Source of the DNA: an uncultured Nitrospirota bacterium
GTDB lineage: Bacteria > Nitrospirota > Nitrospiria > Nitrospirales > UBA8639
NCBI GenBank assembly: GCA_937139405.1
Contig: CAKZPV010000023.1
Coordinates: 1 to 61,239 of the forward strand
Direction of reading: 5' to 3'
DNA length: 61,239 nt
Shown here: positions 49,748-57,030 of the stretch, piece after piece
Numbering within the stretch: position 1 is the first letter of the stretch
How the letters are laid out: every line of letters starts with the position of its first letter
Position numbers and translations under genes: made by a program
Notes under the pieces: model-generated
Told to the model about the DNA's origin: nothing
Seen by the model: only the letters and a program-made list of their open reading frames with translations
Database searches by the model: none

Positions 49748-50953
49748 TTACTGGCTGTAGGCTTGTGCTCCAACAAAATAATCAGTGTCGACTATTGCGT
49801 TGGCAAACAATGCGTGCGCCAAGTAGTAGAAAGTTCCGTAATCCTTAACCTGTCGACTTTGCTCGATCAACATTCCTACATCTTGGCCATTGGTGCCAGG
49901 GATTGAATCAAAGCTTGATCCAAGCTGAATGTTTCCGGCCATGGTGATACCCATAAAGTGAGTCTGTCCGGTCAACCACTGATCGAATCCACCGATCTCA
50001 GATAGAGGAATAATCGGATTTTGGTCAATATAGTAAACCAACCTTGGTCGAGCACCTGCGCCAACGGTTATAGCCTCACGGGTTAACCTGCGTTCATTCT
50101 GAGCAGCTAATGCCGATTCAGTATTGTAGCGAGTTACAACGCCAGAATAAACATCGTCACTAACCAAAACCAAAGCGCTCACCTGACGACCGCTAGCGGT
50201 TACAAAGCCACCAGCGTTGATCAACTTACGCATCTTTGCCTTTGCAGTGCCTTTCATGGTATCGTAATCGTTTACGAAATTGCCATTATAGTCGTTGGTG
50301 CCTCCGTCAACTCGAGTATCAAAGAAGTTGGGGATATTTAGGTGATCCGCTCCACCACCAGCTTGCAGGTCAGATAAACGCTTCATCCAACCATCACAAG
50401 TACTGTACGTGGCTTTGAATAGTTTAACTTCATCTAAACTTGCTTCACTATCATAGGTGATAGCTGACTCATCTACATTATACAGGTTGCCGCTGGTAAG
50501 CGTCATACGTGCACCCAAAGAAGCATTCTGCATTAGTGTGGTCAATGCTTGATTGAATAAGCGTGCTCCATTCTGATCAAGATCGATCACGTCCCCTTCA
50601 AAAGATAGGAAGTGCTCAAATAAACTACCAAGTAATTCGTCCCAGCACATTTTTTCTTTCAACACAGCTTCGCATGGTACTATCTCACGCTTATTCATCC
50701 TCAACGCGCCTGTTGCGTCACTTACGCATGACTTAAGCGGCTGCCATACTAACGGCGTACCTCGCACGTCATGTACTGTGAATTTTCCTTTTTTGGTGAC
50801 TTTCATATACGAGAAAATCCCGAACATTGCTTGCCAAAAACCAAAGGTATAACCGTACTCATTCTCGACGAGCGCGTTTAGATTGGCTTCAGGAAAAAGC
50901 AGTTGCGGAGATTGAGCGTCGATAAAATCGGGTTGTATTAATAACTCTTCCAT
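49748..50953 (-). CDS. Major capsid protein (401 aa)
   Basis: It follows the protease/scaffold gene and has the size and composition of an HK97-fold capsid protein. Features include the helical stretch at about 100-140 (MCWDELLGSLFEHFLSFEGD), a central domain and a C-terminal segment with MGITMAGNIQLGSS. The assignment rests on position, length and character rather than on a unique motif. Confidence 0.8.
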   Translation of the reverse strand: MEELLIQPDFIDAQSPQLLFPEANLNALVENEYGYTFGFWQAMFGIFSYMKVTKKGKFTVHDVRGTPLVWQPLKSCVSDATGALRMNKREIVPCEAVLKEKMCWDELLGSLFEHFLSFEGDVIDLDQNGARLFNQALTTLMQNASLGARMTLTSGNLYNVDESAITYDSEASLDEVKLFKATYSTCDGWMKRLSDLQAGGGADHLNIPNFFDTRVDGGTNDYNGNFVNDYDTMKGTAKAKMRKLINAGGFVTASGRQVSALVLVSDDVYSGVVTRYNTESALAAQNERRLTREAITVGAGARPRLVYYIDQNPIIPLSEIGGFDQWLTGQTHFMGITMAGNIQLGSSFDSIPGTNGQDVGMLIEQSRQVKDYGTFYYLAHALFANAIVDTDYFVGAQAYSQ

Positions 50954-51011
50954 TTTTTCTGCAATATTTTGAAATAAATAATTTTATTGTCCCTACACTT
51001 AGGCAAAAGCC

Positions 51012-52013
51012 CTAGTACTTTGATGGGTTCGCCACCTGCCGAGCCTTGTTGTTAAAGCTCTTTTCAGCCGGAGTTTCAACCTGGGCTCCTTGGCCTGGCT
51101 TTCCTTCCAACGCTAAAGCATTAGCAACATCTTGCTCAGCCTTTTCAACCTTTTCGCCCATGTTTTTTACTTGGGTTTGTAACTCGGTGATCGTGCCAGC
51201 AAGACCTTCAGGAATAGAGTTTTTCACCTCTTCAATTTGGTCATTAATAACTTGGATTTTTGGGTCCAAAGCATTGGTAACCGCAGTGGTGATTGATTCG
51301 GTAAAATCAATTTTCTTGATTTCGTTGGTGATCGTCTCACCAATCGAATCACTCAATGCACCAATTTGGGTACTGACTTCATCAAGGATTGAGGTTTTCT
51401 GCTCTTTGAATTTTTCCTCATTCATCTTATCTGAATTTTTCTGATTTAAAATATTTTTGATTGCCTCTGGCACCTTGTTGTACACCAGTAGGTTTTTATT
51501 TGCCGAATTTAATATTTCTGTGGAGGGAGTGATTTCATCAACGAAACCGTGGTCCAAAGCCTCTTGCGCGGTCATCCAGGTTTCATCATCCATCATCTGC
51601 TTAATCTCATCTACGTCTTTACCCGTTTTTTTAGAAAAGATCATGGCCAGCTCATCGGTCATACTATTCATAAGCTGAGCCATGTTTTCTAAATCCTTAG
51701 CCTCACCGGCAGCATAAACCCACGGATTATGTATCATATAATATCCATGCTCACTCATGGTGACTTTGTCGGCTGCAGAAGCTACAACCGTCCCAGCACT
51801 GAGTGCGAAACCCACGATATGCGCTTCGACCTCAGCGTCCCTACCTTTTAGGTAATTGTAAATAGCTAAAGCCTCTAAGACTTCACCTCCGTATGAATTA
51901 ATGGGAACCTTGATTTTATCTGGTGACTTGCCTAAAATCTCGCTTGAAACAGACTTTAGGGTTGACCCCCAAAAGCCAATATCTTCGATTAAAGACACTT
52001 CTATCTCTTCCAT
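51012..52013 (-). CDS. ClpP-like prohead protease fused to scaffold (333 aa)
   Basis: Residues 1-180 are an S14 fold with PINSYGGEVLEALAIYNYL, catalytic S72 in VGFALSAGTVVAS, H95 in YYMIHNPW, and the following helices. Residues about 200-333 are a charged coiled coil, a typical scaffold, with alternating KNMGEKVEKAEQDV. In relatives the protein assembles with capsid subunits and is then cut away. The fused length fits. Confidence 0.88.
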   Translation of the reverse strand: MEEIEVSLIEDIGFWGSTLKSVSSEILGKSPDKIKVPINSYGGEVLEALAIYNYLKGRDAEVEAHIVGFALSAGTVVASAADKVTMSEHGYYMIHNPWVYAAGEAKDLENMAQLMNSMTDELAMIFSKKTGKDVDEIKQMMDDETWMTAQEALDHGFVDEITPSTEILNSANKNLLVYNKVPEAIKNILNQKNSDKMNEEKFKEQKTSILDEVSTQIGALSDSIGETITNEIKKIDFTESITTAVTNALDPKIQVINDQIEEVKNSIPEGLAGTITELQTQVKNMGEKVEKAEQDVANALALEGKPGQGAQVETPAEKSFNNKARQVANPSKY

Positions 52014-52090
52014 GCAACAATTGTACGACCGTTACAAGGCAATGACAATAGCAGCTAACAGGTATTGTCAAGGATCACAAACAGAAATGA

Positions 52091-52423
52091 TTATTTAGAT
52101 TTCGGCGTATACATGCCCATCTCTTTGCGTTTTCGCCAAACATAATCCCGGTTAACATTGTTTAGCCTGGCAATTTTGCGGATACTATTGCCTGCTAGGA
52201 GGGAGGTCTTGATATAAGGAATTCTTAATTGAGGGTAATCATAGTGCATCAGAAAATTTAATGCTCTTGGTGGAATCTGGTCGATCGAGGTGACTTTTAC
52301 TTTCGTGCTTTCAAATGTTATTTCGTTATAGGCATCGATCACAGCTTGGGATTTATTCTTATATAATTCCCGAGTTGATGGCTGATTTAAGGTGCTTTCC
52401 GACTGCAATTTTAAGTGCTTCAT
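52091..52423 (-). CDS. Small HTH-like protein near head operon (110 aa)
   Basis: Start at ATG 52423 (MKHLKLQSES) or 52456. The C-terminus GNSIRKIARLNNVNRDYVWRKRKEMG is an HTH-like helix pair. It overlaps the upstream gene by 65 bp in another frame. A regulator of the head operon or a DNA-binding accessory protein is possible. Confidence 0.5.
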   Translation of the reverse strand: MKHLKLQSESTLNQPSTRELYKNKSQAVIDAYNEITFESTKVKVTSIDQIPPRALNFLMHYDYPQLRIPYIKTSLLAGNSIRKIARLNNVNRDYVWRKRKEMGMYTPKSK

Positions 52424-52724
52424 AACAGGTGTCACATATAGTGTCTGGATATACATTGGCCTCTGCTAAGATAGGCATAATTTCATCAAAATATTTTTTA
52501 CTATACAATTCTTTTACAACTGGAATTTGCACTTCGGTTAGGTTATTCCAATTCCAATTTGTTTGCATATTAGCTTTTGTCTTCGGCCTGGATCTACGCT
52601 TTAATTTCTTTGGCTTCCCGTCTGAATATATTCTTACCACATCCGGCAAATCATCTACTTTTATTTTTTGCAATTCCTCTACAGTAAATGCACCTTCGCG
52701 TTCCTTAGTAATTATATATTTCAT
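52359..52724 (-). CDS. Uncharacterised protein, first gene of head operon (121 aa)
   Basis: Basic middle (DGKPKKLKRRSRPKTKANMQTNWN) and helical end (IPVVKELYSKKYFDEIMPILAEANVYP). It begins after the terminator at 52734-52771, so it heads the capsid operon. Not recognised. Confidence 0.5.
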   Translation of the reverse strand: MKYIITKEREGAFTVEELQKIKVDDLPDVVRIYSDGKPKKLKRRSRPKTKANMQTNWNWNNLTEVQIPVVKELYSKKYFDEIMPILAEANVYPDTICDTCYEALKIAVGKHLKSAINSGII

Positions 52725-52733
52725 ATCCTAAAA

Positions 52734-52771
52734 ATAAAAAAACCTGCACTAAGGATAGAACAGGTTTTTAA
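52734..52771 (-). terminator. Terminator between decoration-like gene and head operon
   Basis: AAAAACCTG (52738-52746) and CAGGTTTTT (52761-52769) form a 9-bp stem; on the minus strand it runs into a T-run. It separates the decoration-like gene from the head operon. Confidence 0.8.
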
Positions 52772-52797
52772 CCCAAAACTCTAAATCCAATTATTTT

Positions 52798-53157
52798 TTA
52801 TGTGATACGCACAGAACTCAACAGCATGCCAGCATGGCTTACCTGAAATAGAACAGCATTGTTTCCGGTGATTGCATTGTCGGGATCATCCTGACCATAG
52901 GTTGCCTTGTCAAATGGTCCGAAGATCATGACGGCACCAGCTGGCACAGTCTCGACCCTCTCTTCTAAATCTAAGCCATCCTTTTGATATGGTGTTTGGA
53001 AGGTGATAGTTTGGGGTGCTGCATCAGTATTATTTACCCTAACACCCGTCCTAGCAGGATTATTATTTATGCTATGGTGATTTACTGGGTCACCAGTTAT
53101 TTCCGTAATTGTTGCACCGTCGCGGGTTGCCACCGCTGTTGGAATTAATTCGCGCAT
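52798..53157 (-). CDS. Capsid decoration-like protein (119 aa)
   Basis: Beta-rich, with TVPAGAVMIFGPFDKATYG and VLFQVSHAGMLLSSVRI, a pattern of small phage coat or decoration proteins (VxxGxxxxIGPF..Y..). It is transcribed alone between two terminators, a hint of high expression. Binding to the capsid surface is inferred. Confidence 0.55.
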   Translation of the reverse strand: MRELIPTAVATRDGATITEITGDPVNHHSINNNPARTGVRVNNTDAAPQTITFQTPYQKDGLDLEERVETVPAGAVMIFGPFDKATYGQDDPDNAITGNNAVLFQVSHAGMLLSSVRIT

Positions 53158-53273
53158 AATGAGATATTTTTCAGATTAGATAGGTTTTCAAATTGAAATA
53201 ATTTCAGTGGCAATAATATGTCTAATCGCTACCTGAGACAATCAAGGGTTAAAGCTTCTGTTTGCTTTCGTTG

Positions 53274-53307
53274 ACAAAAAAATGGGGTTACCGTCACCAG
53301 TAACCCT
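53274..53307 (-). terminator. Terminator after amidase gene
   Basis: GGGTTAC (53285-53291) and GTAACCC (53300-53306) form a stem with an 8-base loop, followed by a T-run on the minus strand. It ends the lysis transcript. Confidence 0.85.
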
Positions 53308-53326
53308 ATGGGAAACAACGACGACC

Positions 53327-53872
53327 TCAATTATGATCCTTGTCTGGAAATATCTTCCTCCATTGCTTGCCAAACCAACTAAGCGGAATGGTTAGCGGTG
53401 CTGGACCTGGATATTTTTGATTGATGTAATCTCTCAGGCATCCACCAGGGCATGCAGTCGGACGAAAGTCTGAATGCACATACACTGGTAGATCCCCTAA
53501 AACCAGCCTGAGAGACGCAATAAGTTCGTCTAATGATTCTAGCATGACGTAGGGCGGCATTTCTCGATCCCAATTTCCTCGAAGGGCTATGCCAAGGTAT
53601 TTTGTGTTGTGGCCACCACAGTGGTAAGAGATGTCATCTACGTGGTTGGTATGATTCACCTGGCCGTCGTAGTCAATTACAAAATGATATGAAATTCCTT
53701 TGCCCCATTTTTGAATGTGTAGCTTGGCGGCCTCCTCGATCGATATATTACCAGCAAAGTGGTGGATCACAAAGCCTTCCAGTTGCTCGAGCCTGCGCTT
53801 TTTGAACGGAACTTTTCGAGGTAATGCATTTATTAGATTAGTCACGCCCATCCGAATAGTCTTTTCCACCAT
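53327..53872 (-). CDS. N-acetylmuramoyl-L-alanine amidase endolysin (181 aa)
   Basis: Amidase_2/PGRP fold: FVIHHFAGN (first zinc His), YHFVIDYDGQVNHTN, YHCGGHNTKYLGIALRGN, and the C-terminal YVHSDFRPTACPGG with the second His and the Cys. It cuts the amide bond between sugar and peptide in peptidoglycan during lysis. No signal peptide, so release depends on a holin. Overlaps the metzincin-like gene by 31 bp. Confidence 0.92.
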   Translation of the reverse strand: MVEKTIRMGVTNLINALPRKVPFKKRRLEQLEGFVIHHFAGNISIEEAAKLHIQKWGKGISYHFVIDYDGQVNHTNHVDDISYHCGGHNTKYLGIALRGNWDREMPPYVMLESLDELIASLRLVLGDLPVYVHSDFRPTACPGGCLRDYINQKYPGPAPLTIPLSWFGKQWRKIFPDKDHN

Positions 53873-54627
53873 GGGATCTTTTTTTTTGGTTGTTCAACTT
53901 TGGCTACAAATTCTTTAGTTGGATCGTCTGGATCTCGGCCAGCCTGAATCAATATGTTTCTACGAATAAATTGTGCTGCACGATCCAAACCGATAGCAAC
54001 CATTCGGTCCGCGCCTTGCGTGGTATTGAGTGCATGCCTTGTGTCGTCTGTTACTTTATTGTTGGGGTCATAATATGGGCCCATTAATTCACCTTTGACC
54101 TCAGAGTGTCCAACACCTTGGCCATGGTAAACCTCGTGTTCAATCCCTTTGGGAAAAGAAAACTTTCCTTTAGATGCTTTAATGTCCCAAGCTACTTCAA
54201 GGCTCATAAAGCAGTCAAGAGAGTATGGGTATCCAGGTAAGTACGAGTACTGAACGGCTAGCGTTCCAGGAGACCTTGAGAATAGAAAAGGCGATTTGAA
54301 AGAAGAACCATCCGGCATATGAACCATATCGTTCTTATCTACCCAGTAGAAGGTCTGTTCGGCTTCGTCAAAATTCTCACTACTCTTCAACCTCAATGGC
54401 CAGTTTTCATGGTTTATATTTGATAGGGCATCCTTAATTAAGGCAATTTGCAAGAACGTCTCCAAGTTCTTTTGTTGCTCAGGGTTTGCTAGATGCCAAT
54501 AGATAATCTTTTGACCATCAACTTCTTTCCAGGGCAGCTTTCTATCGCTCAAAATACTGAACTCAGCAGCCTTTGGCACCGCCCACGCTTCAGGTGGTGC
54601 ATCATGAGAACAAACAATCTTTTTCAT
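53842..54627 (-). CDS. Metzincin-like metalloprotease of lysis module (261 aa)
   Basis: Residues 164-174 read HEVYHGQGVGH, a perfect HExxHxxGxxH zinc motif, followed by S175 and a possible Met-turn ELMGPYYD at 180-187. This is the matrixin/astacin (metzincin) signature. The N-terminal 150 residues have mixed folds. The C-terminus (KKKIPWWKRLFGWA) is an amphipathic basic-aromatic tail that may touch membranes. No signal peptide. It lies between holin-like genes and the amidase. Confidence 0.7.
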   Translation of the reverse strand: MKKIVCSHDAPPEAWAVPKAAEFSILSDRKLPWKEVDGQKIIYWHLANPEQQKNLETFLQIALIKDALSNINHENWPLRLKSSENFDEAEQTFYWVDKNDMVHMPDGSSFKSPFLFSRSPGTLAVQYSYLPGYPYSLDCFMSLEVAWDIKASKGKFSFPKGIEHEVYHGQGVGHSEVKGELMGPYYDPNNKVTDDTRHALNTTQGADRMVAIGLDRAAQFIRRNILIQAGRDPDDPTKEFVAKVEQPKKKIPWWKRLFGWA

Positions 54628-54639
54628 AGCAATAGATTA

Positions 54640-54669
54640 AAACCACTCCGATACTTTTACCGGAGTGGA
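54640..54669 (-). terminator. Hairpin upstream of metzincin gene
   Basis: CCACTCCG (54644-54651) and CGGAGTGG (54662-54669) form a perfect 8-bp stem. On the minus strand TTTT follows, so it may be a weak or attenuating terminator. Confidence 0.55.
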
Positions 54670-54724
54670 ACTGTTTACGAAACACATACTCAAACTATCA
54701 CACCAAACACGGTGAAAAAATATC

Positions 54725-54994
54725 TTATGCAGCTCTTGCAAATGGATTTAATGCATAGACAACTTTGCTTTTCTTACTGCTTAGCTTTGCCATTGGCGCA
54801 CCTTCTTCTTTTTCACCTGTACGTATAGGCAAGAATTGCCAGAGGGCAATGACTGCCATTACAACTGAGAAGACCATCTCGGTTCCTTCTGGACCTAATA
54901 AAGATTGCGCCCACCCTGGCAACCAAGAACCACCGATTGAAAGTAGGATGCCAGCAAGTAGTACCCACGCCTTACGAATGTTTTCTAAATTCAT
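54725..54994 (-). CDS. Holin-like membrane protein (89 aa)
   Basis: Two hydrophobic segments (WVLLAGILLSIGGSWL and VFSVVMAVIALWQFL) and a basic C-terminus (LSSKKSKVVYALNPFARAA): the layout of a class II holin. Next to the other small membrane proteins of the lysis module. Confidence 0.55.
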   Translation of the reverse strand: MNLENIRKAWVLLAGILLSIGGSWLPGWAQSLLGPEGTEMVFSVVMAVIALWQFLPIRTGEKEEGAPMAKLSSKKSKVVYALNPFARAA

Positions 54995-55001
54995 GATATT
55001 T

Positions 55002-55298
55002 CTATTTTGATTTAATTTCTTTACCTCTGATTAGGCTCAATCCCATCAGGAATATTTGCCCTAATATTTTTATTGATTTGAATACACCAGGCTTCTGATA
55101 CTTGCCTTTGATCAAGAACTTGTCATCAAAGAAGACGAGAAACGCCTGTATCCATTCTAACCAAAAAACTGCCTTGGTGGCCCAATTTTGCTTGCCAGAA
55201 AGCTTGGCTAATCCCTGGGGCTCTTCACCCTTTAGAATTTTAATAGTTTCACTTAGCTCCTCCCTTTCCCTGGCTGCTTTTATGATTAGTTCATTCAT
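55002..55298 (-). CDS. Small membrane-associated protein (98 aa)
   Basis: Start at ATG 55298 (MNELIIKAAREREELSETIK). Hydrophobic segments AVFWLEWIQAFLVFF and SIKILGQIFLMGLSLI. Basic between and after. A holin partner or lysis regulator is possible. Confidence 0.5.
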   Translation of the reverse strand: MNELIIKAAREREELSETIKILKGEEPQGLAKLSGKQNWATKAVFWLEWIQAFLVFFDDKFLIKGKYQKPGVFKSIKILGQIFLMGLSLIRGKEIKSK

Positions 55299-55300
55299 TT

Positions 55301-55822
55301 CTATCGATTGAATTTCATAAATAAGGCATAGCTGACATGCCATTTATTTGGCTCTAATTTCTTTACTGCCATTGCTGCTTGACCGTCTCCGATCGATTGA
55401 TATTTCCATCCAAAGTATTCCCCTTTGTTTGGATAAAGAGCAAAGGATGCCAGAGCTGGATCATAGAACCTGTGATGTGGATAAGGATTGGCTGCTGAAT
55501 GTATTTTAATATAATTCCCCCTTAGTGATGATTCAAAAGAATCCTTCGAATAGCCATAATAGAATTTCTTTAGATCTCGTAAGACTATGTGCCGATCGCT
55601 TGTCAGCACCTCCAGTTCTTTTGTGTTTACGATGTAGTCAATCTGAACATGCTGGTGAAAGGAATGAACCAGCGATTGCCATGGCATAGGATTTGGAAAC
55701 TTAGTCCAATGTGGGGCATCATAAACACGATAGTCGTTGGCTTTTAATATGGCTTCTGCACTCGACGTATCAATCTGCCCAAATAGTGACAGCGGAAATA
55801 ATATGTAGATCAAAAGCCTCAC
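55301..55822 (-). CDS. Secreted protein in lysis region (173 aa)
   Basis: Signal peptide RLLIYILFPLSLFGQ, with Gln at the cleavage site. The mature part has YDAPHWTKFPNPMPWQSLVHSFHQHVQ and a large aromatic/His content (NPYPHHRFYDP). Could act in the periplasm during lysis, for instance at the outer membrane. No family seen. Confidence 0.55.
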   Translation of the reverse strand: MRLLIYILFPLSLFGQIDTSSAEAILKANDYRVYDAPHWTKFPNPMPWQSLVHSFHQHVQIDYIVNTKELEVLTSDRHIVLRDLKKFYYGYSKDSFESSLRGNYIKIHSAANPYPHHRFYDPALASFALYPNKGEYFGWKYQSIGDGQAAMAVKKLEPNKWHVSYALFMKFNR

Positions 55823-56424
55823 TTGAGCCTAAAATTGGGTAGCATCCACATGCCTTGATGAAGAAAGAAAACTGCTGTAGGAAAAGCCATGGCAGTGCTG
55901 ATGTCAGGGATATAAAAGTACAGAGATGGGATATCAGCTGCGTATCCAATCAATGCGGTACCTGAGACTAGCATCATAGCCCAACCCCAAGGTTTCTTGT
56001 TTCTCCTAAAGAAGGATAGGGAGAAGATTAAAAACAATGCAACTGTTGCCCAGCTGGGCACGTTCTGCGCCAAAGAAAAATACAGGGGGTCATTGAATGC
56101 AGGTAGAATATTTATTGCTTCAGAATGATAATACCAGGCACTTACAGCGCCCATTGCTATTAAGCTAAACCAGCCCGCTAAGAAATCTCTTGACCTTGGT
56201 TTTTGATGGACGTGGAATATCATTGCTAATGATGCAACGATGAATGAAAGTGCTGTTACAGGCTTCATAGTAACCCAATCAGGTCTTATCTGAGCAACAT
56301 CTGTAACACCAATGCACCACCCAATAAATATTAAAACTGAAAAAGCCAGAAGCATCCAAGGCAACGAATAGTACAGCGCCATTTTGATTGAGTATTCACG
56401 ATTTAATTCATTGCGTAGATTCAT
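55819..56424 (-). CDS. Multi-span membrane protein resembling a MASE sensor domain (201 aa)
   Basis: About six hydrophobic segments. The first half reads IFIGWCIGVTDVAQIRPDWVTMKPVTALSFIVASLAMIF, like the membrane sensor domains at the start of bacterial kinases and cyclases (the ...MKPxTAL.. pattern). No kinase or cyclase follows. Coupled by ATGA to both neighbours. Confidence 0.55.
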   Translation of the reverse strand: MNLRNELNREYSIKMALYYSLPWMLLAFSVLIFIGWCIGVTDVAQIRPDWVTMKPVTALSFIVASLAMIFHVHQKPRSRDFLAGWFSLIAMGAVSAWYYHSEAINILPAFNDPLYFSLAQNVPSWATVALFLIFSLSFFRRNKKPWGWAMMLVSGTALIGYAADIPSLYFYIPDISTAMAFPTAVFFLHQGMWMLPNFRLK

Positions 56425-56750
56425 TTCATTTTCTTTTTTAGGTAGTCTGATACCAATTTATCTCGATGCTTATTCAAGTATCCAAAAACACCAAAGACAA
56501 ATGAGAAAAGAGGTAGTGCTAACGCTGCTGTCATCAATGTAATAAATGAACAGTTCCACGATTCAAAGAACTCACAGCCTTGTGGAGCAACGTAAATTGC
56601 AGCTATTACGCCAAGAATAACTTTGGTTATTATTATTTTCAAACTGAGGGTATCCCAGCTGATCATCATAGCCACCACTGATCCAGATAAACCAGTGAAA
56701 ATCGCTGGTAGCAAGTCCACAAAATAGTGCATGTCGTTTTCTCTTGTCAT
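56421..56750 (-). CDS. Holin-like protein (109 aa)
   Basis: ATG 56750 or 56732 (MHYFVDLLPAIF). Three hydrophobic segments (AIFTGLSGSVVAMMISW, IITKVILGVIAAIYVAP, FITLMTAALALPLFSFVFGVFGYL) and a Lys-rich end, the usual layout of small phage holins. It opens the lysis cassette after the fibre genes. Confidence 0.6.
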   Translation of the reverse strand: MTRENDMHYFVDLLPAIFTGLSGSVVAMMISWDTLSLKIIITKVILGVIAAIYVAPQGCEFFESWNCSFITLMTAALALPLFSFVFGVFGYLNKHRDKLVSDYLKKKMK

Positions 56751-56790
56751 AGCTGTCTCCGTGCTTTGCTATGTGTGTTCATTAATAGTT

Positions 56791-57027
56791 TCAATTGTTT
56801 CTATGTTCGTCCATTATTCGCTGTGCATATCGCTCTATCTGATCTCTGTATTTGCTTGTCGTCTGCCCTGGCATCGTGCCGCCTATGAACTTGTTTTTAA
56901 ATCTGACCCCACAACCCCACTCACCATCCAAAAACCAAAGCTTGACTTTGTAGCCGCCATCCTTGGCCATGTATTGAGCCCTGAACAACTTATATTCCAT
57001 CTCCGTTGCCGTGTGTTCGTAAATCAA
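56791..57027 (-). CDS. Uncharacterised small protein (78 aa)
   Basis: Reads EMEYKLFRAQYMAKDGGYKVKLWFLDGEWGCGVRFKNKFIG, a beta-rich sequence. Starts 3 bases after the spike gene's stop. Could be a small spike- or lysis-associated protein. Confidence 0.45.
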   Translation of the reverse strand: MIYEHTATEMEYKLFRAQYMAKDGGYKVKLWFLDGEWGCGVRFKNKFIGGTMPGQTTSKYRDQIERYAQRIMDEHRNN

Positions 57028-57030
57028 CTT

